Positions 4,468-5,321 of a DNA stretch of 5,321 nucleotides are shown here, piece by piece. This DNA comes from Rhizobiaceae bacterium. Lineage in GTDB: Bacteria; Pseudomonadota; Alphaproteobacteria; Rhizobiales; Rhizobiaceae. The notes beneath the pieces are model-generated. The model had not been told where the DNA came from, made no database searches, and saw nothing but the letters and a program-made list of their open reading frames with translations. The stretch is from positions 1-5,321 of the forward strand of contig JAGWJK010000390.1 of assembly GCA_028865845.1 (NCBI GenBank). Direction: 5' to 3'. Position numbers and translations under genes: made by a program. Position 1 is the stretch's first letter; each line of letters opens with the position of its first letter.

Positions 4468-5321
4468 TTATCCTTGGCTTCCGGGCTCGATCTCTGACAA
4501 AATTCTCTCGTTGTCGGCGTCTTCTGGGGCTAACCGACCATCGAGCAGATGCTGCGACAGCCTACAGAAGGCAGCGTTTGCGGGCGTTGCAACGTTGTGA
4601 AGTCGACCGAGAAGGACGATTTCGCCGTTGAGATAGTCGGTTTCCAAAGATCCGGTGCCGCGGACTATACTTTGCATCGTCGACGACCCCATTCGCTTCT
4701 GTCCCGCAATCACCCCTAAGGACATTTCTCCGCGAGCCATGGCATCAAACGGATCCCAGCGGATTCCTGCGGCCCTGAGGGCGTTTTCGCCTTCAGCGCG
4801 TACCTTCTCGTACCAATGTTGCTGAAGCTCTGTGTCCCCTATTGCGACATCGACAATATTACGGAGGTTAGCGAGCAACTTGCGGTACTTGCTGCTCATA
4901 ACGTCCGCCCTCGCATTCGCCACGAAACCTGAGGCAGAGAGAATAGCGCATAGGGCCTTGACGGTCTCGTCTTCGCCCTCGGGAAAGCGGCCAATGTCGA
5001 AGATGCCGTGGCGCGGAACATTATAGGCCGCGATTTCACCGGGTGTTTTGTAATCGGCGGGTAACATGACGGTGGCGCCATAGACATTTTCAAAGAACCG
5101 GAGCGCCATACCTTCGTTGGCAACGCCGTTCTGGAAACAAAATATGGGCTGCGACAAGACACCCGCCGCTCTTAAGTCTAGGAGCGCCGCGAGTGTATCC
5201 TGCCCTTTCATCGCGAGTAAAAAGACATCGTCGGCTTCAAAGGTCATAGATAATGGATCTGGGTAAATTGGAAATCGCGCGGTCCTCCTATCTTTCGGAG
5301 TTATCAATGTGAGGCCTGACC
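4468..5321 (-). CDS. Ketopantoate reductase (PanE/ApbA) family protein, N-terminus outside the window
   Basis: Ketopantoate reductases use NADPH to reduce 2-dehydropantoate to pantoate for coenzyme A synthesis; many paralogues act on other 2-oxo acids. The frame is open to the right edge and stops at TAA 4468-4470, giving 283 visible residues. It begins inside the Rossmann domain (SGLTLITPKDRRTARFPIYP, then FEADDVFLLAMKGQDTLAAL), so the GxGxxG loop and about 45-50 residues are missing. The dinucleotide/substrate Asn-Gly appears in CFQNGVANEG. The C-terminal helical domain has YRKLLANLRN, with Lys and Asn four residues apart as in E. coli PanE K176/N180, then SSTMQSIVRG and LETDYLNGEIV, whose Glu corresponds to E256 and whose Ser corresponds to S244. 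The active-site set therefore looks complete. Without an associated panB or panC, the true substrate is uncertain, so no symbol is given. The in-frame TTG at 5305 is not a plausible start, because family-like residues continue upstream of it. Confidence 0.9.
   Translation of the reverse strand, partial: SGLTLITPKDRRTARFPIYPDPLSMTFEADDVFLLAMKGQDTLAALLDLRAAGVLSQPIFCFQNGVANEGMALRFFENVYGATVMLPADYKTPGEIAAYNVPRHGIFDIGRFPEGEDETVKALCAILSASGFVANARADVMSSKYRKLLANLRNIVDVAIGDTELQQHWYEKVRAEGENALRAAGIRWDPFDAMARGEMSLGVIAGQKRMGSSTMQSIVRGTGSLETDYLNGEIVLLGRLHNVATPANAAFCRLSQHLLDGRLAPEDADNERILSEIEPGSQG

Noticed and set aside
4259..4600. Plus-strand 113-codon frame starting MGPAITRQW
   Set aside because: It overlaps the end of the well-supported reductase on the opposite strand, has no ribosome binding site, and shows no recognisable domain.

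Overview
The window looks like an accessory or replicon-edge segment of an alphaproteobacterium, most likely of the Rhizobium/Sinorhizobium/Agrobacterium group. That placement is an inference from the moderately high GC content, the codon use and the mix of families: a SphA-type outer-membrane protein, alkyl sulfatase, a chromosomal-style ParD/ParE pair, a YbjJ-like MFS carrier and a ketopantoate-reductase paralogue. No rRNA, complete tRNA, CRISPR array, transposase or integrase is visible.

Layout from left to right. Bases 1-614 (+) are the C-terminal part of a SphA/MetA-pathway-type outer-membrane beta-barrel protein. After it comes a weak hairpin with a T-run. Bases 801-1364 (-) hold the decayed end of a two-gene operon. 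The first is the C-terminal third of an alkyl sulfatase, with its SCP2-like domain (about 1363-1952). Eighteen bases downstream, behind a strong AGGAGG site, is a small protein I do not recognise (801-1344). Each of the two carries one single-base frameshift in a short homopolymer, and the sulfatase has also lost its catalytic N-terminal portion. Head-to-head with the broken sulfatase end, about 1955-2041 (+) encodes a piece that resembles a dihydrodipicolinate synthase (DapA) family protein.

Bases 2087-2670 (+) carry an intact parDE toxin-antitoxin pair with a near-consensus sigma-70 promoter and a palindrome over the probable transcription start. The genes overlap by ATGA. The cassette is flanked by two 23-bp imperfect direct repeats (2054-2076 and 2709-2731) that contain GGTTCGATTCC, the canonical tRNA T-arm/B-box sequence. 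The pair thus sits as a self-contained module among gene debris.

The right half is on the minus strand. An intact 409-residue MFS transporter of the YbjJ/fucose-permease-like type occupies 2769-3998 and has a good ribosome binding site. A 469-bp non-coding stretch with a perfect 13-bp inverted repeat at 4170-4182 follows. Then comes a ketopantoate-reductase family protein (4468 to the window edge) whose N-terminal Rossmann GxGxxG segment lies outside the window. The MFS carrier and the reductase may belong to one metabolic locus, but the long gap argues against a tightly coupled operon.

I found no clearly new multi-gene system. The best candidates for a second look are the repeat-flanked parDE module and the unrecognised small protein that accompanied the alkyl sulfatase.
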